Shown piece after piece: positions 44,811 to 54,461 of a stretch of 64,000 bases of DNA. The translations under genes were made by a program, and so were the position numbers. Under the pieces are notes generated by a model. The model searched no databases. It saw nothing but the letters and a program-made list of their open reading frames with translations, and was not told the DNA's origin. This DNA is from Candidatus Petromonas tenebris (lineage in GTDB: Bacteria > Bacillota > Clostridia > Peptostreptococcales > Caminicellaceae): assembly GCA_014236755.1 (NCBI GenBank), contig JACCKY010000004.1, forward strand, positions 1 through 64,000, given 5' to 3'. The first letter of the stretch is position 1; every line of letters starts with the position of its first letter.

Positions 44811-46182
44811 CGTGTTGGTTAAAGAGATAACAACTAAACTGAATAGTTTTGAGCTATATTCAATATTTAAGGATTGCGAATATAGTTTTTTTCTGGACAG
44901 CGCAATGGATTATGAAAAATTGGGACAATATTCCTTTATAGGCTGTAAACCATTTTTGGTTTTTAAAAGCAAAAATGACGATATAACTATAATTGAAAAT
45001 GAAATAGAAAGACATTTCAAGGGAAATCCCTTTGATAAATTAAGGGAATTATTGGCAAAGTATAACATGAACTATAAATCTAAACTGCCCTTTGTTGGAG
45101 GAGCAGTAGGGTATTTAGGTTATGATTTATGCCATCATATCGAGAGACTACCTAGAACTGCAGAGGATGATGTAAATATTCCTGACTGTTATTTGGGATT
45201 TTATGATGGAGTAATTATAGTAGATCACAATAGAAATAAAGTTTACATAGCATCACTAGGAATCAAGGACAGTCCTGAAAAAGTAGTAGAAGATATATGG
45301 TCTCGAATAAAACAAAATGAAGAAAATGGAGTAGATATTAAATTTGAGCACAAAAATAAAGAAACAGATTTTTTATCTAACTTTACCAAAGATGAATATA
45401 TAAATGCTGTAAATAAAGTGAAGGATTATATAAAGGCAGGTGATATATATCAGGCTAATCTTACCCAAAGATTTGAATGTACGCTAGAGGAAAAACCCTA
45501 TGAACTTTACGGAAAGCTTAGAAAAATAAATCCAGCTCCCTTTGCCAGCTTTATTGATTTTGGAGAAGGTCATATAGTTAGCAGCTCACCGGAAAGGTTT
45601 ATAAGGGTAAAGGACAGGCTTATTGAGACCAGACCAATCAAGGGAACAAGACCTAGAGGCAAAACTCTGAAAGAAGACATAAGAAACAAAGAGGAATTAT
45701 TGTCAAGTGAAAAGGACAAGGCAGAACTTCTTATGATAGTAGACCTGGAAAGAAATGATCTGGGAAAAGTATCTAAAACAGGTAGTGTAAAGGTGACAGA
45801 GCTGTTCCATTTAGAAGAATATGCTACGGTATATCACTTAGTCTCTACAGTAATAGGGGAAATGAAGGATGATAAAGATATAATAGATGTAATTACTGCT
45901 TCCTTTCCTGGCGGCTCTATAACGGGAGCTCCTAAAATAAGAGCCATGGAGATTATAGATGAGCTGGAACCTACTCAAAGAAATGTGTATACAGGTTCAA
46001 TAGGGTATATAGGATTTAATGGAGATATGGATCTAAATATAGTTATAAGAACCATAGTTTGTAAGGATAACAAAGCATATTTTCAGGTAGGTGGCGGTAT
46101 AGTATGGGATTCCGATCCACAGATGGAATATGAAGAAACCCTACATAAGGCAAGGGCGTTGATGGAGGTTTTGAGAAGTTAA
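44803..46182 (+). CDS. pabB: Aminodeoxychorismate synthase component I
   Basis: A 459-residue chorismate-utilising enzyme. RPIKGTRPRG carries the catalytic Lys that marks PabB (anthranilate synthase has PIAGT), followed by LLMIVDLERNDLGKV, PGGSITGAPKIRAMEIIDELE and GGGIVWDSDP. With PabA it makes 4-amino-4-deoxychorismate for folate. The lyase pabC is not next to it. A terminator follows. Confidence 0.93.
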   Translation: MNNVLVKEITTKLNSFELYSIFKDCEYSFFLDSAMDYEKLGQYSFIGCKPFLVFKSKNDDITIIENEIERHFKGNPFDKLRELLAKYNMNYKSKLPFVGGAVGYLGYDLCHHIERLPRTAEDDVNIPDCYLGFYDGVIIVDHNRNKVYIASLGIKDSPEKVVEDIWSRIKQNEENGVDIKFEHKNKETDFLSNFTKDEYINAVNKVKDYIKAGDIYQANLTQRFECTLEEKPYELYGKLRKINPAPFASFIDFGEGHIVSSSPERFIRVKDRLIETRPIKGTRPRGKTLKEDIRNKEELLSSEKDKAELLMIVDLERNDLGKVSKTGSVKVTELFHLEEYATVYHLVSTVIGEMKDDKDIIDVITASFPGGSITGAPKIRAMEIIDELEPTQRNVYTGSIGYIGFNGDMDLNIVIRTIVCKDNKAYFQVGGGIVWDSDPQMEYEETLHKARALMEVLRS

Positions 46183-46220
46183 CTCGTTTCAGAATGAAAA
46201 ATATAGAAAATAATTTTTGA

Positions 46221-46251
46221 TTCAGGTGCGTGTAAGTACCTGAATTTTTAT
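46221..46251 (+). terminator. Rho-independent terminator after pabB
   Basis: TTCAGGT(G)...(G)TACCTGAA stem with TTTTTATT tail, 38 bases after the stop. Confidence 0.82.
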
Positions 46252-46352
46252 TTGGCAAATTTATAGTCCTTAGTACTTGAAGAATTTATTAGAGGAAATT
46301 TTGTAACGGTATAGAATATTAAAAATATACTAAATCTTTACGGAGTGAAAAT

Positions 46353-46490
46353 ATGGAAGATAAAATGTATTTTTTAGGACTTCCTTTTAAAACATGGTTG
46401 ATTGTTGGAGGTTTATTTGTATTGTCAGTATTATCTCCTGCAATTACAGCTATTATTTTAAGTCTTAGAAAGGATTCAAAAAATGAATAA
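46353..46490 (+). CDS. Symporter small accessory protein (45 residues)
   Basis: A one-helix protein of 45 residues (GLPFKTWLIVGGLFVLSVLS, then PAITAIILSLRK). It ends eight bases inside the next gene (ATGAATAA), so the two are translationally coupled. Small one-helix proteins of this kind regularly precede sodium:solute symporters in Firmicutes and are believed to assist the transporter. CGGAGTGAAA is the likely ribosome-binding site. Confidence 0.75.
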   Translation: MEDKMYFLGLPFKTWLIVGGLFVLSVLSPAITAIILSLRKDSKNE

Positions 46491-47970
46491 ATCAATAATG
46501 TACTTAGTGTATTTTACTTTATATACCCTTATGTTACTCTGGTTTGGAAAAAGTGGATTTAAAAAGACAAACAATATCAGGGATTTCTTTGTTGCCGAAA
46601 ACAGCCTTGGACTAGCTGCGAGTGTTTTTACGTTTACTGCAACATGGTTCAGTTCCGCATCGATGCAGGGACTTACCGGAACATTGTTTGCCTATGGATA
46701 TTCTGCTGTATTGTACTCTGTTATTGGATGGTTTTTTGGAGCTGCCCTGTTAGTAGTTATGGCGGACAAACTAAAATATTATGATATTTTAACCGTACCG
46801 GAGTATTTCAAATACAGATATGATAGCAAATATATGCAGGCTCTTGGGGGATTAGTAATTGTGCTAAGTTATATTTTTTATATCATAATACAGATAAGAG
46901 GTTTTGGTATTGTTATGTCAGAGCTTTTAGACATACATTATAGCATATCTATATTCTTGGTGTACCTATTTATTGTATATACTACCTTTGGAGGATTGTA
47001 TTCAGTTGCTAAGACAGATGGATTAAATTTTGTCTTAATATTAATAGGGACGGTTTTTGCTACTTTTATGATATTAAAGGATGTAGGAGGAATAACACTT
47101 ATGCATAAAAAGGCCGCAATTATAGCTACAAAACCCTTTCCAAATTTCCCCTATAAAACTATTGAAGGGGGTCTTCTTGACCCCTTTGCTAATGGCCTCC
47201 AACCTCCTATGATTATGATCACAGCCTTTTTTGGATGGGGATTGGGGTTGGCGTCTAACCCTCAATATGCCCTAAGAATAATTTCAGCAAAGAATAAAAA
47301 AGTTTCAATCAAGATGATATGCTTATCTGTATTTATATTATCTATTATATATGTCAATATATTTATAATAGGTATAGGTTCAAGGGTGTTAGCTCCAACG
47401 GTAGAAAATATAAGCTCTGTTGATGAAATATTCCCCTACATTATAAACAATGTAATATATTCTAAATTAAGCGGACTTATTTTAATAAGCATTGCTGCGG
47501 CAGCTATTTCTACTGCCAACTCTCAACTTCTCATACTGGCTAGTGGTTTTAGTTATGATATATATAAAAATTTAATAAATCCAGAAATTGATGAAGAAAA
47601 GTTTTTAAATCTAAATAGATTACTAATATTTATTGCTGGAACGATTTCTCTCATTATGTCAATTAAGCCCCCCAGCAGTTTACTAGTTTTTGGGGCGTAT
47701 ATATGGGGAATATTTTCTGTAACATTTCTAATTCCCTTATATGGAGGGCTATATTGGAAAAAAGCAACAAAGGAAGGAGCTATATATTCCTTTGTCGGAG
47801 GAGCATTAACTATGATTTTATTTTACTTAATAAATAAATATAAGTATCTTTCATTAGATATAAGTATCAATAGAATGATTCACCCTGCATTTCCCGGCTT
47901 TTTAGCATCCTTGATTCTATTTTATGTTATAAGTAAAATTACCTATAAAAAGGAAAGCGATCTAAAATGA
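46483..47970 (+). CDS. Sodium:solute symporter (SSS family)
   Basis: A 495-residue transporter with about 13 membrane helices and the SSS signatures: FFVAENSLGLAASVFTFTATW near the start, GGLYSVAKTDGLNFVLILIG, and SIAAAAISTANSQLLILASG, which carries the Na2-site Ser/Thr. Family substrates include pantothenate, proline and other carboxylates; which one cannot be read here. It overlaps its small partner upstream and the kinase downstream (4 bases). Confidence 0.9.
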   Translation: MNKSIMYLVYFTLYTLMLLWFGKSGFKKTNNIRDFFVAENSLGLAASVFTFTATWFSSASMQGLTGTLFAYGYSAVLYSVIGWFFGAALLVVMADKLKYYDILTVPEYFKYRYDSKYMQALGGLVIVLSYIFYIIIQIRGFGIVMSELLDIHYSISIFLVYLFIVYTTFGGLYSVAKTDGLNFVLILIGTVFATFMILKDVGGITLMHKKAAIIATKPFPNFPYKTIEGGLLDPFANGLQPPMIMITAFFGWGLGLASNPQYALRIISAKNKKVSIKMICLSVFILSIIYVNIFIIGIGSRVLAPTVENISSVDEIFPYIINNVIYSKLSGLILISIAAAAISTANSQLLILASGFSYDIYKNLINPEIDEEKFLNLNRLLIFIAGTISLIMSIKPPSSLLVFGAYIWGIFSVTFLIPLYGGLYWKKATKEGAIYSFVGGALTMILFYLINKYKYLSLDISINRMIHPAFPGFLASLILFYVISKITYKKESDLK

Positions 47971-49754
47971 AGATGGATATTGAAAATAAAATATTAATTC
48001 CATTTCTGATTTTAGTAATATTGCCAATAATTATTTTGGGAATAGTGTCTTACTGGGGTGGATATCAGATATTAGTGAATAACCAGATTGAAAGTTATAC
48101 GACCAGATTAAATGATATAGTATCATTTATTGATATATTAAACGAGCAGGTTGAAAAAAATTTTATTACTCGTGAAGATGCAAAAACAAAAATAATTAAT
48201 CACTCTCAAATAGTAGGAAAGAAGGACCTATTTATAATTGAAGGGAATAAATTAGTTTTTGATAATTTTAATAACAAGACATATTTACCGAAGGAGCTAA
48301 TAAATAAAATCACAGAAAAAAAAGAGGGTACAATCAAAAATAAAGATATAATTGTTATTTTAGATAATTATAATAAATGGGACTGGATCATAGGATATAA
48401 GGTAGCTAAGAATAAATTTACAGAGGATTTACTTGGAATTCAAAAATATACACTTCTTGTTGCAATAATCTTTTTAATATTTTCAGTTGAATCAACTATA
48501 TTAGTTGCTCATAATATTTCAAAACCTATAAGATCTCTGGCAGACAGATGCAACAATATATCCCTTGGAAACTTCAAAGGGAAGATACATATCCAAAGGC
48601 GAGATGAAATAGGTATACTAGCAAATGCATTTAACAACATGCTGGACAAACTTCAGAATAGCACTGATAAACTGATAGAAATGAAAAAGTTCAATGAGGA
48701 TATTCTTAGGAATATTTCTACTGGAATAATTACAACTGATAAAGAAGGAAATATAAAGCTAATTAACGAAGCAGCAATAAAAATATTAGGGTATAAAGTG
48801 AAATGGCCTAACAAATCGGATTATATAATAAAAACTTTATTAAATCAGTTAAAGACTACTATTGACACACAAAGAACAATACATAACATGTATGATTTTA
48901 AAAAAGAAAATAAGAGTAAAATGTATTTAGATGTGACAACTTCATTGCTAAAAACTGAGGAAGGTTATATCAATGGAGCTATCTGTAACTTTAATGATAT
49001 AACCGAGAGGAAAAAAATTGAAAATAGAATGGAAAGGATGAATAGACTAGCTTCTCTAGGACAACTGGCTGCTGGCCTTGCCCATGAAATTAGGAATCCA
49101 TTGGCTGGTATGAAGACAAGTGTACAGGTTTTAAAAAACAGATTAAAAAAAACTGTTTCTGAATCAACATTGGAGTTGTTTAGTGGTATACTTTATGAAA
49201 TAGACAGGTTGAATAATCTAATAACAGAATTATTGGACTTTGCTAAACCTCATTTTCCAAAATGTGAAGTAGTCAATATTATGGAGATACTAAAGAGAGC
49301 CTTAGATTTAACGAGAAAGGCCATGGATGAAAAAAGTATAAAGACTGATATTATGGTAAAGGCTACAGATTTAATAGTCTTTGTTGACAAGGCTCAAATT
49401 GAACAGGTATTTTTAAATATTATAACTAATGCAGTAAGAGCCATGGATTTGCAAGGAACTTTAAATATAATAATCGATGACCATTATGATCAAAAGAATG
49501 ATTTTTTAATCATAGAGTTTAGGGATAATGGCTGCGGAATTAATCAAGAGAATATCGAAAAAATATTTGATCCTTTCTTTACTACTGATTCACAGGGGAC
49601 TGGATTAGGGCTATCAGTTGTTCATAATCTGATAGCAGAGAATAATGGAGAAATCGAAGTGGAGAGCTCTGTAGGCGTAGGAACATCTTTTAAAATAAAA
49701 CTTCCGATGAGTGTAGGTGGACTGTATGAAGAAAAAAATACTTATAATAGATGA
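47967..49754 (+). CDS. Sensor histidine kinase (HAMP-PAS-HisKA-HATPase)
   Basis: A 595-residue kinase with two membrane helices (about 12-32 and 156-180), an extracytoplasmic sensor of ~120 residues, HAMP, a PAS domain (about 245-350), the phospho-His in LAAGLAHEIRNPLAGMKTS and a GHKL ATPase with NIITNAVRAM, DNGCGI and GTGLGLSVVHNL. This is the NtrB-like type that pairs with sigma-54 activators. It overlaps the symporter gene and the regulator gene (29 bases). Confidence 0.9.
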   Translation: MKMDIENKILIPFLILVILPIIILGIVSYWGGYQILVNNQIESYTTRLNDIVSFIDILNEQVEKNFITREDAKTKIINHSQIVGKKDLFIIEGNKLVFDNFNNKTYLPKELINKITEKKEGTIKNKDIIVILDNYNKWDWIIGYKVAKNKFTEDLLGIQKYTLLVAIIFLIFSVESTILVAHNISKPIRSLADRCNNISLGNFKGKIHIQRRDEIGILANAFNNMLDKLQNSTDKLIEMKKFNEDILRNISTGIITTDKEGNIKLINEAAIKILGYKVKWPNKSDYIIKTLLNQLKTTIDTQRTIHNMYDFKKENKSKMYLDVTTSLLKTEEGYINGAICNFNDITERKKIENRMERMNRLASLGQLAAGLAHEIRNPLAGMKTSVQVLKNRLKKTVSESTLELFSGILYEIDRLNNLITELLDFAKPHFPKCEVVNIMEILKRALDLTRKAMDEKSIKTDIMVKATDLIVFVDKAQIEQVFLNIITNAVRAMDLQGTLNIIIDDHYDQKNDFLIIEFRDNGCGINQENIEKIFDPFFTTDSQGTGLGLSVVHNLIAENNGEIEVESSVGVGTSFKIKLPMSVGGLYEEKNTYNR

Positions 49755-51117
49755 TGAAAAAATCATCTGTATGTCTTTAAAAGAAGGACTAACAGATTTG
49801 GGTTATTCGGTAGATACTGCCTTAAATGCGGCAGGAGGGCTTAATAAAGTTATTGGATTTAAGCCCCACGTTATATTTCTTGATATGAGATTATCAGAAG
49901 AAAGCGGACTGGAGCTTATAAAAAAAATTAAGGAAATTGACAAGGATAATGAGGTAGTGATTATGACAGCCTACGGAGATGTAGAAACAGCAGTTACTGC
50001 CATGAAAAATGGTGCATTTGATTATATAAAAAAGCCCTTTGATCTTGAAGAAATAGATATAACTATTTCAAAGGCGTTTGAAAATTTAAATATGAAAAAG
50101 AAGCTTTATTTACTTGAAAAAGAAAAAGAGGTTAACAATGAAAGTATAATAGGAAATCACCCTAGTATGAATGAAATTTTAAAAAAAATAGATATTTTGG
50201 CTGCTAATGATAAAGTAACGGTATTGATAAGAGGAGAAACGGGAACTGGTAAGGAGCTGGTAGCGGAAGCCATACATAAAGGTAGCATCAGGAGAGATGC
50301 ACCTATGCTTAAAATAAATTGTGGAGCAATACCCCAGCAACTTGTAGAGAGTGAATTGTTTGGATTTGAAAAAAATGCCTTTACGGGTGCAAAATCTAGA
50401 AAAAAGGGTCTATTTGAAATTGCTGATGGAGGAACAATTTTTTTAGACGAGATAGGAGAAATTTCTATAGATGTACAGACAAAACTTTTAAGATTTCTCG
50501 AAGAAAGAAAATTTAAAAGAGTAGGCGGCCTTAAGGACATAGAGGTGGATGTTAGGATTATTGCGGCCACAAATAAGGATTTAGAAGAAGCTGTGAAAAC
50601 AAAGGAGTTTAGACAGGATTTATATTACAGGCTAAATGTAGTTCCAATAAATCTGCCGCCCCTTAGAAATAGAGGCACGGATATTCTGTTGCTTGCAGAT
50701 TATTATCTAGATAGTTTTAATAAAAAATTTAATAAAAGCATTAAAGGTTTTACAAAAGAAGCTAAAAATAAACTGCTTGTTTATAGTTGGCCGGGAAATA
50801 TAAGAGAATTGAAAAATATTATTGAGAGAATTGTAATTTTACACAAGAAAAAATATATAGATTTTTATCATATACCAATAGAAATTAATAGTAAGAATGA
50901 GAATAAAAAAATTAATGTAGCCGATAAAGATCATATTGAGAAAAAAATTGTAGCTGGTAATTTTTCGTTAGAAGCTGAATTAGAAAGTATAGAAAGAAAA
51001 TATATAAAAATTGCTTTAGAAAAAACAAATAATAATTATACTCAAGCCTCCAAATTATTAGGGATAAGTAGATTTGCACTAAAAAGAAGGATAGAGAAAT
51101 ATTTTGAAAAACAGTGA
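49726..51117 (+). CDS. NtrC-family sigma-54-dependent response regulator
   Basis: A 463-residue activator. The receiver has ILIIDDEKI, the phospho-Asp in VIFLDMRLSEESGL and the Lys in IKKPFDLEE. The AAA+ domain has Walker A GETGTGKE, the sigma-54 contact loop KNAFTGA (first position Asn instead of Gly), GTIFLDEIGEI and R fingers. A Fis-type HTH (YTQASKLLGISRFALKRRIE) ends the protein. ATG 49726 follows AGGTGG. A consensus sigma-54 promoter 116 bases downstream of the stop, ahead of the Nramp-pxp genes, is its likely target. Confidence 0.92.
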   Translation: MKKKILIIDDEKIICMSLKEGLTDLGYSVDTALNAAGGLNKVIGFKPHVIFLDMRLSEESGLELIKKIKEIDKDNEVVIMTAYGDVETAVTAMKNGAFDYIKKPFDLEEIDITISKAFENLNMKKKLYLLEKEKEVNNESIIGNHPSMNEILKKIDILAANDKVTVLIRGETGTGKELVAEAIHKGSIRRDAPMLKINCGAIPQQLVESELFGFEKNAFTGAKSRKKGLFEIADGGTIFLDEIGEISIDVQTKLLRFLEERKFKRVGGLKDIEVDVRIIAATNKDLEEAVKTKEFRQDLYYRLNVVPINLPPLRNRGTDILLLADYYLDSFNKKFNKSIKGFTKEAKNKLLVYSWPGNIRELKNIIERIVILHKKKYIDFYHIPIEINSKNENKKINVADKDHIEKKIVAGNFSLEAELESIERKYIKIALEKTNNNYTQASKLLGISRFALKRRIEKYFEKQ

Positions 51118-51156
51118 GCGATTTTGCACGTTTGTTGCAAAACCGCTCATTTTTAT
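51116..51156 (+). terminator. Rho-independent terminator after the NtrC-type gene
   Basis: GAGCG-A-TTTTGC pairs with GCAAAA-C-CGCTC around a 9-base loop and is followed by ATTTTTATT. The stem begins within the stop codon. Confidence 0.85.
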
Positions 51157-51232
51157 TGAGCAAAACTGCACAGCTATATGAAATAATATTTTCAAACACA
51201 TGCAAAATACAGAAAATTCATTCAGAAACATA

Positions 51233-51249
51233 TTGGCATACTTCTTGCT
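51233..51249 (+). promoter_or_regulatory. Sigma-54 (-24/-12) promoter of the Nramp-DUF1445-pxp operon
   Basis: TTGGCATACTTCTTGCT matches the consensus TTGGCAC-N5-TTGCW at all key positions, with GG at 51235-51236 and GC at 51247-51248 at the required spacing. Transcription would start near 51260, about 40 bases ahead of the Nramp-like gene. Confidence 0.85.
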
Positions 51250-51299
51250 CTACTTATTATATAAGCAACATAAATAAAAATAATTAAAGGAGGATTTGT

Positions 51300-52538
51300 A
51301 TGGAACAAACAACTAGAAAAAAGAAAGGATTTGTAGAAAAACTTAAAACAATAGGTCCGGCGGCCATTGTTACCGCAGCGTTTATTGGCCCTGGAACGGT
51401 AACAACTTCTTCATTGGCAGGAGCAAACTTTGGTTATGCGCTTATTTGGGCTATGGTATTTTCGATTTTTGCAACAATTGTACTACAGGAGATGTCTGCC
51501 AGATTGGGTATTGTCAGCAGAATGGGACTTGGGGAGGCATTAAGGGAACAATTCGAAAATCCCATTGCAAAATATACAAGCATAATCTTGGTAATATCAG
51601 CCATAGGCATAGGTTGTGCAGCATATGAAACGGGTAACATACTTGGAGGAGCCTTAGGTCTTGAAGCTATAACGGGAATACCGATGAATGTTTGGGGACC
51701 ATTAATGGGAATAGGAGCATTTTTATTACTATATACGGGCAGTTATAAAATTGTTGAGAAAGTTCTTGTTGGACTAGTAGTGCTTATGAGTCTAACGTTT
51801 ATAACTACTGCAGTTATCATATCACCTAATTGGGGAGCAATTATTAAGGGTATGTTTATTCCTTCAATTCCAAAGGGCTCAGTATTTATAGTTATGGCTT
51901 TAGTAGGAACTACTGTTGTTCCATATAATCTTTTTTTACACGCATCGGCTGTACAGGAAAGATGGAAGGACGCTAGTGGGTTAAAGGAATCAAGAAGTGA
52001 TATACTTGTTTCAATAATACTTGGTGGACTTATATCTATATCAATAATCATTACTGCATCTGCTGCATTTTTTGGGACAGGATTAGCAATTAAAAGTGCC
52101 GGCGATATGGCGAAGCAGTTGGAGCCTTTACTGGGCCGGTGGGCAAAATATTTCTTTGCATTTGGGCTATTTTCAGCTGGTTTATCTTCATCTATAACTG
52201 CACCTTTAGCTGCTGCCTATGCTACAGCAGGAGCATTAGGATGGAAAAGAGATTTGAAGGATAAGAAGTTTAAAACAATATGGATGATTGTATTAGCAGT
52301 GGGTATAGTATTTTCAGGAATAGGGCTAAAGCCTATATCAGCTATTATTTTTGCTCAGGCTGCAAATGGTATACTACTTCCTATAGTTGCAATATTCTTA
52401 TTATATGTAATGAATAACAAGCAAAGACTTGGCCAATACGTCAATAGGGGAATTACTAATGTGTTAGGCGGAATAGTTGTACTCGTGGCAATTGGATTGG
52501 GATTAAGAAGCATTCTTAAGGTATTGGGTATAATGTAA
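51300..52538 (+). CDS. Nramp-family transporter lacking the metal-binding motifs
   Basis: A 412-residue Nramp-fold protein with 11 predicted helices. In TM1 the metal-binding D-P-G-N is replaced by G30-P31-G32-T33, and in TM6 the M-P-H-N is replaced by V207-P208-Y209-N210, so all three key side chains of divalent-metal transport are missing. It opens a sigma-54 operon with DUF1445 and 5-oxoprolinase. A role in taking up 5-oxoproline or a related amino acid is inferred from this setting. Automatic annotation as a metal transporter would be doubtful. AAAGGAGG precedes the ATG. Confidence 0.87.
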   Translation: MEQTTRKKKGFVEKLKTIGPAAIVTAAFIGPGTVTTSSLAGANFGYALIWAMVFSIFATIVLQEMSARLGIVSRMGLGEALREQFENPIAKYTSIILVISAIGIGCAAYETGNILGGALGLEAITGIPMNVWGPLMGIGAFLLLYTGSYKIVEKVLVGLVVLMSLTFITTAVIISPNWGAIIKGMFIPSIPKGSVFIVMALVGTTVVPYNLFLHASAVQERWKDASGLKESRSDILVSIILGGLISISIIITASAAFFGTGLAIKSAGDMAKQLEPLLGRWAKYFFAFGLFSAGLSSSITAPLAAAYATAGALGWKRDLKDKKFKTIWMIVLAVGIVFSGIGLKPISAIIFAQAANGILLPIVAIFLLYVMNNKQRLGQYVNRGITNVLGGIVVLVAIGLGLRSILKVLGIM

Positions 52539-52547
52539 AATTCAAAT

Positions 52548-52574
52548 AGCCGGAGGAGGGAAAATCCTCCGGTT
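52548..52574 (+). terminator. Intercistronic hairpin after the Nramp-like gene
   Basis: AGCCGGAGGA pairs with TCCTCCGGTT but no T run follows (ATCCATAAAAAT). It may stabilise the upstream message or partly end it. Confidence 0.5.
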
Positions 52575-52609
52575 ATCCATAAAAATTTAAAAGTAGGAGC
52601 GAGTAAATA

Positions 52610-53401
52610 ATGAAAAATCTTACCTTAGCTAAACCTTTTGAAGTGCGTGAATATATAAGAAAAGGAGAAATTCAAAAACCTACGGCTGGGATGTGTAGAG
52701 GTTATGCTCAGGGAAATCTAGTGGTTTTACCAAAAGAGTTAGCGTATGATTTCTTATTGTTTGCCCAGAGGAATCCTAAACCTTGTCCTGTTTTGGAAGT
52801 TACGGATGTAGGATCTACAGAGTTTAAAACTATTGCACCAGGTTCTAATATAACTACAGATATTCCTAAATATAGGGTTTATAAAAAGGGAATTTTAGAA
52901 GGAGAGTATACGGATATAAAGTCCTTTTGGAAAGAAGACTTTATAGCTTTTATGCTAGGCTGCAGCTTTACTTTTGAGTCAGCTTTAATTGAAGAAGGAA
53001 TTGGAGTAAGACATATAGAATGTGGAAGTAATGTACCTATGTATATTACAAATATAAAATGTAAACCGGCAGGTAAATTTTTTGGACCAATGGTAGTAAG
53101 CATGAGACCTATACCGTTAAATAAAGTAGTTAAGGTAGTTCAGATAACCTCTAGATATCCAGATGTCCATGGAGCTCCGGTACATATAGGTGACCCTGGA
53201 CTGATAGGAATAAAGGACATAGACATACCTGACTTTGGAGATCCAGTGGAAATAAAGGATGATGAAATTCCTGTGTTTTGGGCATGTGGAGTAACGCCTC
53301 AAGCGGTGGCAATGAAAGTAAAGCCGGAAATAATGATTACCCATGCTCCAGGACATATGTTTATTACAGATATAAAAAACCATGAATTGGCAGTATTTTA
53401 A
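52610..53401 (+). CDS. DUF1445 (UPF0317) putative hydro-lyase/D-glutamate cyclase-like protein
   Basis: A 263-residue protein. The family segments GMCRGYAQGNLVVLPKELA, FMLGCSFTFESAL, SRYPDVHGAPVHIGDP, FWACGVTPQ and ITHAPGHMFITD are all present. The same domain is found in mammalian DGLUCY, which converts D-glutamate to 5-oxo-D-proline, although that activity may need its other domain. It lies between the transporter and pxpA, and may supply or equilibrate 5-oxoproline. AGGAGCGAG precedes the ATG. Confidence 0.88.
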   Translation: MKNLTLAKPFEVREYIRKGEIQKPTAGMCRGYAQGNLVVLPKELAYDFLLFAQRNPKPCPVLEVTDVGSTEFKTIAPGSNITTDIPKYRVYKKGILEGEYTDIKSFWKEDFIAFMLGCSFTFESALIEEGIGVRHIECGSNVPMYITNIKCKPAGKFFGPMVVSMRPIPLNKVVKVVQITSRYPDVHGAPVHIGDPGLIGIKDIDIPDFGDPVEIKDDEIPVFWACGVTPQAVAMKVKPEIMITHAPGHMFITDIKNHELAVF

Positions 53402-53426
53402 TTATATACAGATAAACAAATTTTGA

Positions 53427-53530
53427 ATTATTTATAGCCTATGAGAATTCTTCAAGTTGATGTGAAGTGTGTTGTTTAATTTACAAAAATAAGCGAAAAA
53501 ACATATATTGCAAAATTGCTTAGAAGCGAA
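53427..53530. mobile_element. MITE-like element remnant, copy f
   Basis: TTTATAGCCTATGAGAATTC, GTGTTGTTTAATTTAC and AAGCGAAAAAACA align in order with copy b (AGCCTATAAGAATCT, CTGTTTTCC, CTGAAAAAACAGC) but are heavily degenerated. It fills the gap upstream of pxpA. Confidence 0.4.
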
Positions 53531-53552
53531 GGATGGAGAAGGGAGAATGAAA

Positions 53553-54323
53553 ATGTATTCAGTTGATTTGAATTGTGACCTTGGAGAAAGCTTTGGTAGA
53601 TATACTCTTGGAAATGATGAAAGGGTTTTAGACTATGTTACTTCGGTAAATATTGCCTGTGGTTTTCACGCTGGTGATCCTGTAGTCATGGAAAAAACAG
53701 TTAAAATGGCCTTGGAGAAGGGAGTTGCCATAGGAGCCCATCCGGGATATCCCGACCTAATGGGGTTTGGAAGAAGAAATATGGACATTAGTATTGAAGA
53801 AGCAAGGGCGTATATTATTTATCAGGTTGGAGCACTAAAATCCTTTGTAGAAGCATACGGAGGGAAGCTTCAGCATGTAAAACCACATGGAGCATTATAT
53901 AATACAGCTGCAAAGAACTATGAGCTTGCTAGGGCCTTAACAGAAGCTGTATATGATATTGATAGTGAACTTATCTTTGTGGCATTATCAAATTCAATAG
54001 CGGTTAAGGCTGCAAAGGATACAGGTCTTAGAGTTGCCAATGAAGTATTTGCCGACAGAGCATATAATAAGGATGGAACGTTGGTGTCTAGAAAAGTTGA
54101 GGGTTCAGTTATACATGACACCGAGTTATGCAAACATAGGGTTCAGCGTATGATAAAGGAAGGAAAAGTGGCTACTATGTACGGTGAAGATATAGATATA
54201 AAGGCAGACAGTATATGTATTCACGGCGATAATGTCAAGGCACTGGAATTTGCTCAAGGCTTAAGAGAAAGTCTTCTGAAAGAAGAAATAAAACTTGAAC
54301 CCCTAGATGCTAAATACAAATAA
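53553..54323 (+). CDS. pxpA: 5-oxoprolinase subunit A (LamB/YcsF family)
   Basis: A 256-residue PxpA. The opening [17 protein letters not shown], then [37 protein letters not shown] and SICIHGDN are the family signatures, with metal-site His and Asp residues. With PxpB and PxpC it converts 5-oxoproline to glutamate using ATP. ATG 53553 suits the AAGGGAG site and the family N terminus; the upstream in-frame start at 53508 lies in repeat sequence. Confidence 0.94.
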   Translation: MYSVDLNCDLGESFGRYTLGNDERVLDYVTSVNIACGFHAGDPVVMEKTVKMALEKGVAIGAHPGYPDLMGFGRRNMDISIEEARAYIIYQVGALKSFVEAYGGKLQHVKPHGALYNTAAKNYELARALTEAVYDIDSELIFVALSNSIAVKAAKDTGLRVANEVFADRAYNKDGTLVSRKVEGSVIHDTELCKHRVQRMIKEGKVATMYGEDIDIKADSICIHGDNVKALEFAQGLRESLLKEEIKLEPLDAKYK

Positions 54324-54461
54324 TAAATCTTACTCTTTTCTTATTATTTCTATTTATTAGAATTGGAATTGGGTTGTCTATATTAGTGAAAAAAATCAGA
54401 TTTTTATCTGTCACTATGGGTTAGAAGCAATAGTAATTCTTTCAGAAAGGACTGCATATAT

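Noticed and set aside
51116-51148. The TTTTGC...GCAAAA palindrome as an upstream activator site for the NtrC-type protein.
   Set aside because: It is fully explained as the stem of the regulator gene's terminator; a double role is possible but not shown.
53508-53552. An upstream start for pxpA that adds 15 residues.
   Set aside because: The extension lies in a degenerated repeat, and the ribosome-binding site lies inside it, pointing to ATG 53553.
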